This document shows positions 1 to 9,822 of a stretch of 64,000 nt of DNA, piece by piece. A model generated the notes under the pieces. That model saw nothing but the letters and a program-made list of their open reading frames with translations. It made no database searches and had not been told where the DNA came from. The position numbers and the translations under genes are program-made. Origin of the DNA: Gracilaria domingensis (taxonomy: Eukaryota; Rhodophyta; Florideophyceae; Gracilariales; Gracilariaceae); NCBI GenBank assembly GCA_022539475.1, contig VCMS01000243.1, positions 85,945 to 149,944 of the forward strand, given 5' to 3'. Each line of letters opens with the position of its first letter. Within the stretch, counting starts at the first letter, position 1.

Positions 1-789
1 TCGAGTTCGTTGAGCAATGCGCTGGAAACGACACGACCCACCCAGGGGGTACACACCGCTGTGGATAACGTAACCCCGTCGGGAACACCACAACTGAGTG
101 AGGTCACTACCCGCAGAGCGGAGAAGACAGTATCTGTAGACCCGGGCTTTCCGGGGAACGCAGAACCGCAAGCGGTAGATCAGCTCAATGTTACCGACCG
201 GTGTTAACCACGCCGTGGTATGAGGAAACGAGAAGTCGTACTTACCCGCGTATTATTTGGGAAAACAACCTTGGAAAGGTGAAGTACGAAGTACGAGTTT
301 GGAAACCGTCGATGGTGCACCCACGCCGCGTGGCAGAGGACTCATGACACACCCAAGTGGAGAGTAAAACGTTGTGTGACGTGGTGACGTATGGAAAGCA
401 CCGCCGACGCGGGGAACTGCTGACAGTAAGTCGCGTGCGCGAGTACCACACGTGCACGGTGCACGATGTACGGTCGCCAACCGTAGGCGAACGGACACCT
501 GTTAGGGTAACTCGTGGCTCACACGTGCCACCGCCCGGCCAGCCAGAAGGCCGCGATATGCACCGTGATTGGTCAATCCGCCTCCATGGCGCACGAGCGA
601 GACCCTGCCCGTTCTCCGTCGCACGGACGATCCTTCTGGATAGCAAGAGGGAGCTCAGAATCCCGAAGCTACCGTTGGACGGTCGGAAGCTCAACCAAAA
701 CGAGCCGAAGCTCGTCAGACTCAAGAAGGAGAGTACTTCAAGAAGAACCTTTCAGGTTGAAGATTGGACGCTCCTGGAGTAAGTTGTAG
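1..789. other. no recognisable gene
   Basis: Several overlapping short open frames lie on both strands, including one on the plus strand at 10-207. None shows a domain I recognise. The sequence is moderately GC-rich and rich in CG dinucleotides. It lies directly upstream of the chromodomain-coding piece at 790-1000, so it may be more of the same element, but no integrase or reverse-transcriptase motif is visible here. Confidence 0.4.
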
Positions 790-1000
790 TTGTCGCGCAG
801 CGAGGAACTCCTAGTGAGTCGTGACTGGTTAAGTCCAAGAGGAACCCCTCTAGAGGTTAGCCGGCCACCACCTCGCCACCCTCGAAGGTACGAAACCACA
901 ATGGGTGAAGGAGAGCAGTCAAACACCGAGGTGTACCCGCAGGAATACGTGATCGAACGTATCGTACGTCATGTTGTAGACCCCGATGGGACGGTACTGT
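790..1000 (+). mobile_element. chromodomain fragment, left part (Ty3/gypsy-like fossil?)
   Basis: The translated frame ends in a chromodomain-like N-terminal half, with the short motif EYVIERIV followed by a DGTVL strand. It is preceded by a proline/arginine-rich linker. Chromodomains in this position, behind such a linker, are typical of the C-terminus of chromovirus (Ty3/gypsy) polyproteins, but a host chromodomain gene is possible because no reverse transcriptase or integrase is visible next to it. Copia element A is inserted directly after it. Related coding sequence resumes at 6217, beyond the second copy of the 5-bp target duplication. Treated as a fossil split by an insertion. Confidence 0.6.
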
Positions 1001-1343
1001 TGTAGGTTTTCAAGTCGCACACGTTTAGATAGAGCCAATTGCTTGGTGATGGTCTCCCGCCGAACGAGATCTAGTGCTCACATGTTACGACATACGTCGT
1101 AGAGCGGTAGCACTTGCATTGACAATACGCGACCAATTGTCAGCGACTCCGCCGTGAACTGTTGCTCAAGCGAAAGGGCACAATGCAAAGCATAAGACAG
1201 TCCGACTGTGTGGACTGAGTAAAGACGATGGACGGAGTCACGAGGACAACGACCCAGCCTTGATGCTGATCAACGCCTTACTTGCCTCCCAGTAGTCTCG
1301 ATCCAACGCTATCATGTCGCAACACTCAGGCCAGCTTACGATA
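1001..1343 (+). repeat. 5' LTR of copia element A
   Basis: This stretch matches 5869-6211 essentially base for base over 343 bp. It starts TGTAGG and ends CGATA, so the end is TG...TA rather than the usual TG...CA. The right boundary is fixed because the 3' copy runs straight into ACTGT, the same five bases that precede this copy. The ATG at 1314 lies inside the LTR, near its end. Confidence 0.93.
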
Positions 1344-2459
1344 GTTATGGGCCCAGCTGGAGGCCTCGCTACTGAATCAGGAGGCAGTATTAACAGTGCA
1401 CCAAAATTTGTAACTAACAGCACGCCTAAAGTTCAGTACCGAAATGCATTGCGCGTTTGGATGAAGATGATGCATCGTTTTGCCGAAGTGGATAACAAAT
1501 CCAAGGCCGTCTGCAAAGGAGCAGGGCTCTTGGTATATCTATCGTGTGATGCAACTGCCCAAGCATTGTTAGATCAAGCTCAACGTACTGGAAGCCTTTG
1601 TTTGGATGGCCATGATGACGACGTCAATAACGAAGCACTCATCGAGTCAATTCTTGACGTTATCGCGAAAGACAGCCCGACGGAGATCGTAAAGCGAGAG
1701 GTGGACTTGCTCACAGCGATCTCAGCGTGCATTCGTAAACCGAACGAAAAGATTTCTTTCTTTGCGAACAGGTTTAATGGGGCTGTCGCCGAGTACAGCG
1801 TCCACACCAACGGATTCAACGCTTCAACGAATCGACAGTTTGCACTTATGATGCTACGTAATGCCCGGCTTTCGCAAGAAACTATGAACGCAATTATTCT
1901 ACAGCTTACGTCTAAGAATAGTTCCCACGGAAAGGACTCTGTTTTGTCTGACGTAGGCCTTTCTGAATCCGAGATTAAGTTTCTTTGTGACTCTTTGGTA
2001 CATGAGAGCATCGTCAACGACCCTAATGCCGTTACCGTTGCTGAAAAGCTAAAGAAAGTTCAAACGCTTACGAAGAATTCTCGTGTTGATGTCCCGATGT
2101 TTTCCTTGATGGACGCTACAACCTCCCTGAGTCACGTGGACAATGTCGAAGAGAACCCCGAAACGCAAACCACCAAAGTTCAGAATTCATTGCTCGGAAA
2201 AAGGGCCAGTTCCAGTACCGCCGAGAAAACTTCTTTCGTTAAAAGGCTGAAAAATGAGAACCCCTGTCGTGCTTGTGGTGAGTTCGGTCACTGGTATAAG
2301 GACAACGAGGAATGTCGCAATAAGATGCGCAAGAAGCAGAGTACGCGTCCAAGCTCCAACGGTGGAGCTCCTGCGGCAAAGGTATCGCTTGTTGAAGACG
2401 TCCCTCCTCCTTCCGCGTCGAAGTCCGAGCCAACTATCCGTTCGCTTTTTCAAAAGTGA
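1314..2459 (+). CDS. gag-like protein of copia element A
   Basis: A 381-residue frame. The ATG at 1314 lies in the end of the LTR; another ATG at 1347 lies just inside the element and could be the true start. The protein is mostly helical-looking capsid sequence. A nucleocapsid knuckle of the CX2CX4H...C kind (CRACGEFGH... then C) lies about 270-286 residues in, followed by a basic tail. The protein would package element RNA in virus-like particles. The frame ends where pol opens in an overlapping frame, which fits the programmed frameshifting this family is known to use. Confidence 0.88.
   Translation: MSQHSGQLTIVMGPAGGLATESGGSINSAPKFVTNSTPKVQYRNALRVWMKMMHRFAEVDNKSKAVCKGAGLLVYLSCDATAQALLDQAQRTGSLCLDGHDDDVNNEALIESILDVIAKDSPTEIVKREVDLLTAISACIRKPNEKISFFANRFNGAVAEYSVHTNGFNASTNRQFALMMLRNARLSQETMNAIILQLTSKNSSHGKDSVLSDVGLSESEIKFLCDSLVHESIVNDPNAVTVAEKLKKVQTLTKNSRVDVPMFSLMDATTSLSHVDNVEENPETQTTKVQNSLLGKRASSSTAEKTSFVKRLKNENPCRACGEFGHWYKDNEECRNKMRKKQSTRPSSNGGAPAAKVSLVEDVPPPSASKSEPTIRSLFQK
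1344..1357 (+). promoter_or_regulatory. primer-binding site, internal initiator-tRNA-Met type
   Basis: The 14 bases immediately after the LTR, GTTATGGGCCCAGC, are complementary to the D-stem/anticodon-arm region of eukaryotic initiator tRNA-Met (GCUGGGCCCAUAAC). They are not complementary to a tRNA 3' end. Drosophila copia is known to prime from such a half-tRNA. The match is visible in sequence; use of a cleaved tRNA here is inferred from the family. Confidence 0.8.
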
Positions 2460-5400
2460 GGTCAGACAAGCTCCAACCTGACCTCAATCCTATATTAGAC
2501 GAAGGAGCACCTACATCTACAGCTGGTATCGATCAGGCTACGGCCTTATGCGACGCTCTTGGTATTGAGCTGATTCTCGATCCGCCACGCGAGCAGTACT
2601 ATCACGGATGGGGTATTAACGCTGCGGACGCAAAGATAGTCGTTTGCACGTGGAATCTCGTCCTGAATGATATAAATGGCAAACCAACAGCAATACCTTT
2701 TGACTTGGTGAGAGGATCATCCCCGATCATAATTGGCCTTGAACTACTACGGCATTCTAACGTTCTGAATCGCGAGACCCCCCCCGTTTGTTGCTTTGAA
2801 AGACCAATGGATAATGCTGAACGCCGTTTCTACACGTATGTACGCCCCGATGAACATGGTAATGATCGACTACGATTGGAGATTGTGCCCAGCGATAGCT
2901 CCACCATTCGCACGCTACTGGGAAGTCCTTGCAAGAAGATGGGTGTAAATGCTGTGAAAAAGATTCATCGCTTTACACATGCTACTTCTGACGAGATGAA
3001 ACAGCTGCTCGCCGACGCCAACATGCTCACTGATGAACTTCGCTTGGCTTGCGACAAAATATTCAATGCATGCGACCTTTGCGCGGCCTCTGGGCGCCCA
3101 GCGCACAAGAAGAAGGTTTCACTAAGCCATGTCAACGAGGCGTTCAACGAGACGGTCCAGGCTGACTTTTTAGTGGTATACATATCAGGTGAGAAGTACG
3201 AAGTTCTGAACATCATTGACGCTGGCACAAATTATGGAGAACGAGTCATCGTGACTCAAAAGAACGCTTCCGAACTTTCGAACAAACTCGAATCAGAATG
3301 GATATACCACCACGGAGCCCCCAAGTATTTCAGTGCCGATCCGGAGTTTACAAATGCCAAACTATGTAAGCTCCTCGCTGCTCACGGGATTGTAGTACAG
3401 GATAGGCCCTCTCGCTGTTCGTCGAAAAATGGCAAAGTCGAACGTAATAATGGGTTGTTCAAGAATGTATTTGACCGTATCTCTAGGGAAAACACGAATG
3501 CTTCCCCTCAGACCCTTGTGGCACGTGCATCCCTTCTGACGAATATGTTTCACGGCTCCTCAACGTTAAGCGCATTTCAGCTCGCGAGGGGTTACTCACC
3601 GTCCGTTTTAGCAATGCCAGGGAACCCAGTCACACAGGATCTACTTGACGCCCACATACGCACTGCAGCGACCAGAGCCCTGCAGAAAGTACTGAAGTCA
3701 CGCAATAATCATCTACTGTCACCGAACTCATTTAAACCTGGAACATCTATATGGGTCTACTTCAATACATCGAAACAGAATGAACCTGTGAGATGGGTAT
3801 CGGCGAAGGTCGTAGAAGCGACGCCGTTTTATATCAAGTGCCGTAGATCTCATCGTGGCCCACCAATGAAGGTGGCATATGAGCATGTGCGCCTAGCCCC
3901 AGAAGGAGAACTGGCTCGTGACTTGCAAGAGGGTATTCTTGAAGATGTACTGTCTGAGGACGTTCCAGACAATGCACCAGAAGGAATTTTGAACAGTCCA
4001 GACAGCGATGACGATGAAGCGCAGATAATGTTGGATATTTTCGGCCCAGACGATGACAGCGACGATGATGATGTAAGCGCAGTGAAGAGATCGATGTTTT
4101 CTAAACCCGTACTTGGTCAACCGCAGATGGACATCGGAGAAGAGGGCAATGACAACCACCAATCTGAAGCAGGGCAAGACCTTCAATCGGACGAGCAAGC
4201 AGTCCTTAATGAAGTCTACCGAAGTGTAGGAAGCGCTCAAGTTACGAGGAGCAAGATGGACTGTGCACCTCCATGGCTACTGAACAAAGCGTTGGATGAA
4301 GAGATCCAGAAGGCGTGGAAAGATGCCTATGTTGTAGTGCCGGAGAGCACAGTCCCACGAGATGCTAACGTGATAAGCTCTCATGTGGTCTACAAAGTGA
4401 AGAACGAAGAGAAAGGGTTAAAACGATTGAAAGCTCGACTCTGCCCCCATGGCAACAGAGATAAGGAAAAGGGCAACATACGAAACGACTCTGCCAATGC
4501 TCAGTTTGATATCATTCGACTGTTATTATCGCTTGCTACCGTGCTTTCTTTTCGACTCGGGTGCATAGACGTCAAGGGGGCATATTTACAGAGCGGCCCA
4601 ATTACACGCGACTTGTACGTTCGTCCGCCAAGGGAATGCAAAGAAAACCGCGGCACTCTCTGGAAGCTAGTCAAGCTTCCATACGGCATCAGTGAAGCCG
4701 GTAGGCAGTGGGCAACTGTGATCGAAAAATGGATGCTCGATACTGCAGGCCTCGAACGTATTTTTGGTGTTAGTCAACTATATGTGAAGCGTGACAAGGA
4801 CAATAAGATTTGCCTTCTCCTTGCGAAGCTAACCGACGATTTGTTAATGGCGGGATCCCGAGCGGAAATGCGAGCGTTTTCCCAACAAATTGCTGAGCGC
4901 TTTAAGATAAGCAAAACTATCATCGACGACGAGATCAAGTTTAATGGGTGCACGATCAATCAGCTTGAAGATTATAGTATTACTCTCTCGATGCTGGAGT
5001 ATGCAAAATCAATCCAACGAATCAATGTGAGCAAAACTAGAAGGTCCATGCAACAGGACAAAGCTACACAGAGTGAAGTTCGATCCTACCGCAAACTTGC
5101 AGGCGAACTGATATGGCTTGGATGCGGAGCACTGCCTCAGGCTACGTACATTGGATCATACATGCAGCAACGAATCCCGCAGTTACGTGTGTCGCACTTA
5201 ATTGAAGCGAATCGAATGCTATCCGAGATGTGCCATTTACGCCCAATGCTGTGCTACCGACGACCATCGGCAAAGATCTGTAGCTTAGAAGTGGTCTCTT
5301 TTTCTGATGCTTCTTTCAATATATCACCTGCACAGTGTTACGGGCAAACGGGTTTTGTCACAGGACTTAGACTGATTACAGAAGACGGTGACGCATCTAC

Positions 5401-5833
5401 TTTCCATTTGATCGACTGGGCAAGTATCAAGCAAAAACGCGTGTCCTACTCATCCTACGGTGCAGAAATTCTTGCATGTACCGAAGCGGACGACAGAGGA
5501 TTTAATCTCAAATGTGCATTGCAGTCAATATCCCCATCTGATACGTTTGTTCATGTCTTGAACGTGGACTCCAAAGCTTTGTTTGACACTATAACTACAT
5601 TGCATGAAGGGAAGGAGTACAGACTCAGACAAACCGTTCAACGTATCAGGGACTCCTTCGAATCGAAAGAACTGGATTCGCTTCGATGGATTCAAGGAAA
5701 AGCCAACATAGCTGATGCATTAACGAAAAGAAACCCGGCGTCGCATAGACTTTTGAACCGAATTGCAGTTACGGGTCAATTGCTACTACCTGGTCATCGT
5801 TCATTTTGCTTGAACAGTTCTACTTGGACTTAA
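2456..5833 (+). CDS. pol polyprotein of copia element A
   Basis: An open frame of about 1125 codons following gag in an overlapping frame. Reading along it: an N-terminal protease-region segment, then the integrase zinc-binding HHCC region (HRFTHATSDEM ... CDLCAASG), the integrase core (QADFLVVY ...), and an acidic linker rich in D and E. Reverse transcriptase follows, with CIDVKGAYLQSG, LPYGISEAGRQW and LTDDLLMAG. RNase H comes last, with SFSDASFN, VSYSSYGAEI and an NVDSKALFDT block. This order (integrase before RT) defines Ty1/copia. The proteins would copy the element RNA into DNA and integrate it. No other gene lies between pol and the 3' LTR. Confidence 0.92.
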   Translation: MRSDKLQPDLNPILDEGAPTSTAGIDQATALCDALGIELILDPPREQYYHGWGINAADAKIVVCTWNLVLNDINGKPTAIPFDLVRGSSPIIIGLELLRHSNVLNRETPPVCCFERPMDNAERRFYTYVRPDEHGNDRLRLEIVPSDSSTIRTLLGSPCKKMGVNAVKKIHRFTHATSDEMKQLLADANMLTDELRLACDKIFNACDLCAASGRPAHKKKVSLSHVNEAFNETVQADFLVVYISGEKYEVLNIIDAGTNYGERVIVTQKNASELSNKLESEWIYHHGAPKYFSADPEFTNAKLCKLLAAHGIVVQDRPSRCSSKNGKVERNNGLFKNVFDRISRENTNASPQTLVARASLLTNMFHGSSTLSAFQLARGYSPSVLAMPGNPVTQDLLDAHIRTAATRALQKVLKSRNNHLLSPNSFKPGTSIWVYFNTSKQNEPVRWVSAKVVEATPFYIKCRRSHRGPPMKVAYEHVRLAPEGELARDLQEGILEDVLSEDVPDNAPEGILNSPDSDDDEAQIMLDIFGPDDDSDDDDVSAVKRSMFSKPVLGQPQMDIGEEGNDNHQSEAGQDLQSDEQAVLNEVYRSVGSAQVTRSKMDCAPPWLLNKALDEEIQKAWKDAYVVVPESTVPRDANVISSHVVYKVKNEEKGLKRLKARLCPHGNRDKEKGNIRNDSANAQFDIIRLLLSLATVLSFRLGCIDVKGAYLQSGPITRDLYVRPPRECKENRGTLWKLVKLPYGISEAGRQWATVIEKWMLDTAGLERIFGVSQLYVKRDKDNKICLLLAKLTDDLLMAGSRAEMRAFSQQIAERFKISKTIIDDEIKFNGCTINQLEDYSITLSMLEYAKSIQRINVSKTRRSMQQDKATQSEVRSYRKLAGELIWLGCGALPQATYIGSYMQQRIPQLRVSHLIEANRMLSEMCHLRPMLCYRRPSAKICSLEVVSFSDASFNISPAQCYGQTGFVTGLRLITEDGDASTFHLIDWASIKQKRVSYSSYGAEILACTEADDRGFNLKCALQSISPSDTFVHVLNVDSKALFDTITTLHEGKEYRLRQTVQRIRDSFESKELDSLRWIQGKANIADALTKRNPASHRLLNRIAVTGQLLLPGHRSFCLNSSTWT

Positions 5834-5856
5834 GTTGTTGTAAATGTGTTTACTAC

Positions 5857-5868
5857 AACTGGGGGGTC
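5857..5868 (+). promoter_or_regulatory. polypurine-type tract of copia element A
   Basis: A short G-run (AACTGGGGGGTC) abuts the 3' LTR, where plus-strand DNA synthesis is normally primed. It is recognised from position and composition only. Confidence 0.6.
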
Positions 5869-6211
5869 TGTAGGTTTTCAAGTCGCACACGTTTAGATAG
5901 AGCCAATTGCTTGGTGATGGTCTCCCGCCGAACGAGATCTAGTGCTCACATGTTACGACATACGTCGTAGAGCGGTAGCACTTGCATTGACAATACGCGA
6001 CCAATTGTCAGCGACTCCGCCGTGAACTGTTGCTCAAGCGAAAGGGCACAATGCAAAGCATAAGACAGTCCGACTGTGTGGACTGAGTAAAGACGATGGA
6101 CGGAGTCACGAGGACAACGACCCAGCCTTGATGCTGATCAACGCCTTACTTGCCTCCCAGTAGTCTCGATCCAACGCTATCATGTCGCAACACTCAGGCC
6201 AGCTTCCGATA
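5869..6211 (+). repeat. 3' LTR of copia element A
   Basis: Second copy of the 343-bp LTR, followed directly by the ACTGT target duplication at 6212-6216. It differs from the 5' copy at what appears to be one base, which is why the insertion is judged recent. Confidence 0.93.
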
Positions 6212-6216
6212 ACTGT

Positions 6217-6359
6217 ACCAAGTGCGATGGTATGGCTACTCCGCCGAGAAGGACACCATGGAGCCGGTCGAGCACCTACCTAGGTCGAAGATCGTTTCAT
6301 ACCACCGTCGCACTCGGTCAGCGTTGCCGTCCAACCTGGACCAAGCCCAGGTGGGATAA
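6217..6359 (+). mobile_element. chromodomain fragment, right part
   Basis: On the far side of copia element A the plus strand again encodes chromodomain-type sequence: a VRWYGY strand, an EKDTMEPVEHLP block (the usual W-E-P-x-x-x-L region) and a SYHRR helix, ending at a stop at 6357-6359. Together with 790-1000 it shows the copia element landed inside a chromodomain. The C-terminal position of the domain favours a chromovirus-type fossil. Confidence 0.6.
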
Positions 6360-6728
6360 GAACCGTTCCCGGTGAGGGGCTTTCAACTATACCGCGATGC
6401 GGAAGACTCAGAATGGAGAGTTGACCCCTCCTGTGTGGGGATGAATGAAGGAAGAAGACCAATGAAGCGGTGAAGACCGAACTAGAAGAAGTGAGAAGAA
6501 AGAAAGAAGAGCATACCGAAATGCCGGTTGTACCGATTTAAAACGGTTAGAGTAGAAGAAGCACCAAAGAAGTGAAGTACACTTGAACACAGTGTGAGTG
6601 AAGAAGTAATCGAAGATCGATCAAGTTCGTGGAGAACAGGCAAAAGGGTGAAGGGAAAGTTACCACTAGATGGTTTTACTGTTTCTATCTTATACTAAGG
6701 ACCAAGTCCTCCAGCCCTGCTGGTCATC
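6360..6728. other. gap between converging frames
   Basis: About 370 bases between the end of the chromodomain piece and the end of the minus-strand 629-residue ORF. It is purine-rich on the plus strand (many GAAGAA runs). No gene, LTR or hairpin was recognised. Confidence 0.4.
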
Positions 6729-8618
6729 TTACACCCCCGATGAGGGACCGGCACCGCCGCTACCGGAGGGACCCTGCGAAGGGTGCGGAACGGCGTAAGC
6801 CAGTATCCCTGCCATAGTGGTGAGATGATCGGGCACGATAATTCCAGCGTTCTGGAGACTGGCGCGCAACATCGCGATGTTCGCCGGAGAATCTCCCGGA
6901 GCGACCGGAGCTGTCGGGGCCGGAAGGACCGAAGGAACGGTAGCCGCTACAGGGGCCGGACCCACCACCGGAACACTCGCTTGAGTCGGAACATTCCAAC
7001 CCACAGGAGCCTGGGGTACCCCGCCGCTGGCGTGCAACACCTGATTCGCCGCCGGTAGGTCGTTCACCAATTCCTGGTCCATCTCGACGAGTGCTCCAGC
7101 CGCCTCTCCACCAGTATCCATGTTCGGATCATCCAGATCTACTGGGGCGACCCAGTTGTCACTGAACATGAACCCAACGGGGTGACTGTCTGGAATCGAC
7201 CGTGGCTGGTTCGCTGCCCAGTCGGCATACGCGCTAGTCGTCATCGTACCCTCCCATGGGTCGTAATACACGAAATCTCCTGCTGTGGGATGTCTCCTAC
7301 CGGGTGAGCGGTCGTAGTGACGACGAGGACCTTTCCCGCGTTGCGAACGGGGCACCGTTTCCCAATCGACTTCATCGATAACATCCAAGATGTAATGGAT
7401 CTCATCCACGTTCTCTTCGGACCCCAAGAGAGTGTGCAAATCCAGCGAGCGGATAATGCTGCGAAGCATCGGCGGAATATACCAAACACGGTAGTTGTCG
7501 TAAGCCTCCCAGAGGAGAAACGCTGCTACGCGTGCCGCCCACTCGCCGGCTACGAGACCCCACCATCCTGAACGCGGATCGCTGATCAATCGGGAGCCGA
7601 TGTAACTCAAGCACGGAGGCAGTTCTACAAAACACCCTTTGGGTACCTCCACATCACGCCACCAATCTGGTAGAGGAGAGAACCGTCCAACAAAGGCCTG
7701 CGGTCTGTACCTCTCGGTCTCGATATTCGGGTACGGAATCAGATACCCATGACGGGAACGAGCTTTCCGCTCAAACCGAATGCGGTTGACGAACCCACCC
7801 TGGGAAGCGTTCTTGCGAAGATAACGGAACTCCGCTCGGAGTATGGGCCGATTCCAGCACAACATCAACCTCGATGTGGTCGGGCCATCGCCAGCGTACC
7901 GCGCATGGTCGAACGTCGCCAAGTTGTCTGCATATCGGACTTCACCGAAAGTACGGTAGAACGGAGTATCGAACCCATATGACGGTAGAACCAGGTGCTC
8001 GAGGTGCACTCGACTGAGTCTCTTGTACGCCAACTTCGCGTGTTCCGCGCGCGCGGTGTTCAGGTTCTCACCCTCGCCGGTATCGTACCGGAGGAGCATC
8101 GGGTCGATCGCTATACGAACTTTCCATTCTGGGGATTGCACTACCGCTAACGGCAGACCGCCCGGTAGGAAGCCGTTTTCGGCATACGACTCCAGGAGAG
8201 TGTCATCGTTAACAGCTACCGGATGAAACCACCGTGCACGGCTGAACGCAAACCCATCACGGAGTGGATCGCGTACTGCGAGAGATTCCTTCGATATCCA
8301 ACCAGCTTGGTTCGCCATCAGCGGCATCGCTTGCGCTGAATTCCATAACGGAACGTTCACCGGGACCATCGGTTGAGACTGAGGCAGTGGAGCCGTCGCA
8401 GAACCCGGCTGAGGGTAGTTCGACGCGCTCGCCTGACCCGTCGGGTGATGAGGAAACTGATTCGGGTTCATCGGAATGACAGATGATGTACTGTGATCGA
8501 GTTCGGATACTTGAATACTCTGTTCGCTTGAGTGTGTATCGCGCTTGCGAGGTATAGAAACCGAGGAGTTGGTACCGCTCATGATTGTGACGTATTTACG
8601 TACTTGCGTTTCGCACAA
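6729..8618 (-). CDS. uncharacterised 629-residue protein
   Basis: A long uninterrupted minus-strand frame. The first ATG is at 8618; a second, MSGTNSS, lies 12 residues in and is as likely. Residues about 30-95 and 525-629 are rich in P, Q, A, S and G and look disordered. The middle (about 100-400) looks folded and is rich in W, Y, R and F (for example GLPLAVVQSPEWKVRIAIDP and WWGLVAGEWAARVAAF). I recognise no catalytic motif, zinc knuckle, signal peptide or clear membrane segment. It converges on the chromodomain fragment. LTR retroelements, especially of plants, are known to carry extra antisense ORFs between pol and the 3' LTR, so it may belong to the same fossil as the chromodomain, or be an independent gene. 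The lack of interruptions argues that it is, or recently was, under selection. Confidence 0.55.
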   Translation of the reverse strand: MCETQVRKYVTIMSGTNSSVSIPRKRDTHSSEQSIQVSELDHSTSSVIPMNPNQFPHHPTGQASASNYPQPGSATAPLPQSQPMVPVNVPLWNSAQAMPLMANQAGWISKESLAVRDPLRDGFAFSRARWFHPVAVNDDTLLESYAENGFLPGGLPLAVVQSPEWKVRIAIDPMLLRYDTGEGENLNTARAEHAKLAYKRLSRVHLEHLVLPSYGFDTPFYRTFGEVRYADNLATFDHARYAGDGPTTSRLMLCWNRPILRAEFRYLRKNASQGGFVNRIRFERKARSRHGYLIPYPNIETERYRPQAFVGRFSPLPDWWRDVEVPKGCFVELPPCLSYIGSRLISDPRSGWWGLVAGEWAARVAAFLLWEAYDNYRVWYIPPMLRSIIRSLDLHTLLGSEENVDEIHYILDVIDEVDWETVPRSQRGKGPRRHYDRSPGRRHPTAGDFVYYDPWEGTMTTSAYADWAANQPRSIPDSHPVGFMFSDNWVAPVDLDDPNMDTGGEAAGALVEMDQELVNDLPAANQVLHASGGVPQAPVGWNVPTQASVPVVGPAPVAATVPSVLPAPTAPVAPGDSPANIAMLRASLQNAGIIVPDHLTTMAGILAYAVPHPSQGPSGSGGAGPSSGV

Positions 8619-9822
8619 AACTTCAGCCTCGAAGTCGTTCTCGGCTCTAAGGAGGGGGAGATGTAGAGCAACGCATTTTGCGTGGTTATCAGGATGATAC
8701 GCCTCATATACTCAGGGGAGTGATACGAGGATGCACTGGAAGAGTTATGAGTTGGACCCAATTTTGGCGGTTACTTTTGGAATGGCTTTCCCACAGTTAC
8801 CTGTAATCAGGGTTGCCATTGCTGGCCAATACCGCTAGGTGGACGCGTGTACTACACCACCGTGTGTGTGCATATTACGGGACAATAGGTAGTGCACCTG
8901 AGGTGCCTGACACTGGGCTAGCCACGTGTACGGACCCCTGCGGGTGTGCACCACGTGTACATAGTTAGTTTAGACCTACTTAGGTGAGCTCGACCTCGTC
9001 GTCGCGAGCACCTTTGTAAAGTCAACCCGAGCACTTCTAAGTGAACTCTTTGTCGAGTAGCGCTCTCCTGAGTGGACTCTACACGAGTGAGGCTCTGGCG
9101 CCAACCGCCTACGTGGGTTATCACTCTCGCGAGTATAGCCACGTCTGGTTACGGTGGTCCTACCCTCTCGGTACCTTTGAGGAACATCTGTCGTTGATGT
9201 CGGGACCCGAGGGTCGTACCGAGGAGGTATAGGACTAGATTACGAAGTGATCCGACTCTGTATAGAGTTTTGCCGTGTTTACGGAAACCCGTGCATTACC
9301 GTTGGAGGATCTCGCCCCGCTCCGGGCACAGTGCCGAGGAGGCCCTACCCGTCGCGTGTGGGTGTTGTTTGGTTGTTGTTTTCTGTTGCTTTCCCTCTCG
9401 GGACTACACCTGTCGTTGGTCGTGTTTCATCGTTGCCGATACCACCCCATCTCTGGAGTTTCCCATCGTTTCCTCACCACGTGGCCTATCACCTCTGTAG
9501 GTATAGCCAGTTGCCACTTCGGCCTTACAACCGAGTTACGGTGGTACAGAGGGCTCTGTCACTGGTCTGCCATCTCTCACGAGAGCGGACCTTCGGACAG
9601 TCTGGTGGGTTTCACTCTTCCGAGTTTGCCCCACACGAACGTAATGCACCAAGTCGTACCAACCGCTCGTAATCCCTCCCCCGAATTTTCTAGGAGAGTC
9701 GCCGCCGTAACGAATGTCACAAATGCCATGCTCCATGGCATCCCGGACATAGATGCAAACCCGGATCGATTCGTCACTATATAAGCCAGCGTATCAAGAG
9801 CGGAGAGTCCGCGGTACAGATA
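8619..9822. other. no recognisable gene
   Basis: About 1.2 kb. Open frames occur on the plus strand (9247-9672 and 9275-9784) but have irregular composition and no recognised domain. The left part holds repeated CACGTGTAC words (around 8920-8960) that could be promoter or LTR sequence of the neighbouring 629-residue gene. I see no matching direct repeat in the window that would prove an LTR. Confidence 0.35.

Larger units (their letters stand above)
1001..6211 (+). mobile_element. Ty1/copia element A, whole-looking and young
   Basis: A complete LTR retrotransposon of 5211 bp. Two 343-bp LTRs, apparently differing at a single position, bracket a primer-binding site, gag, pol and a purine tract. 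A 5-bp target duplication, ACTGT, flanks it at 996-1000 and 6212-6216. Near-identical LTRs mean a recent insertion, and both long reading frames are open, so it looks whole. The polyprotein order (protease region, integrase, reverse transcriptase, RNase H) is that of Ty1/copia. The RT has LTDD at the catalytic box and an LPYGISEAGRQW block, which I associate with the GalEa/CoRe/PyRE branch known from crustaceans and red algae. That lineage call is inference from memory. Its insertion splits a chromodomain sequence. Confidence 0.93.

Noticed and set aside
6783-8479. Plus-strand ORFs opposite the 629-residue gene
   Set aside because: Shadow frames: arginine- and serine-rich, shorter, and overlapped entirely by the longer, better-composed minus frame.
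9247-9784. Plus-strand ORFs of 141 and 169 codons
   Set aside because: Overlapping frames of similar length with irregular composition and no motif; probably chance frames in low-stop sequence.
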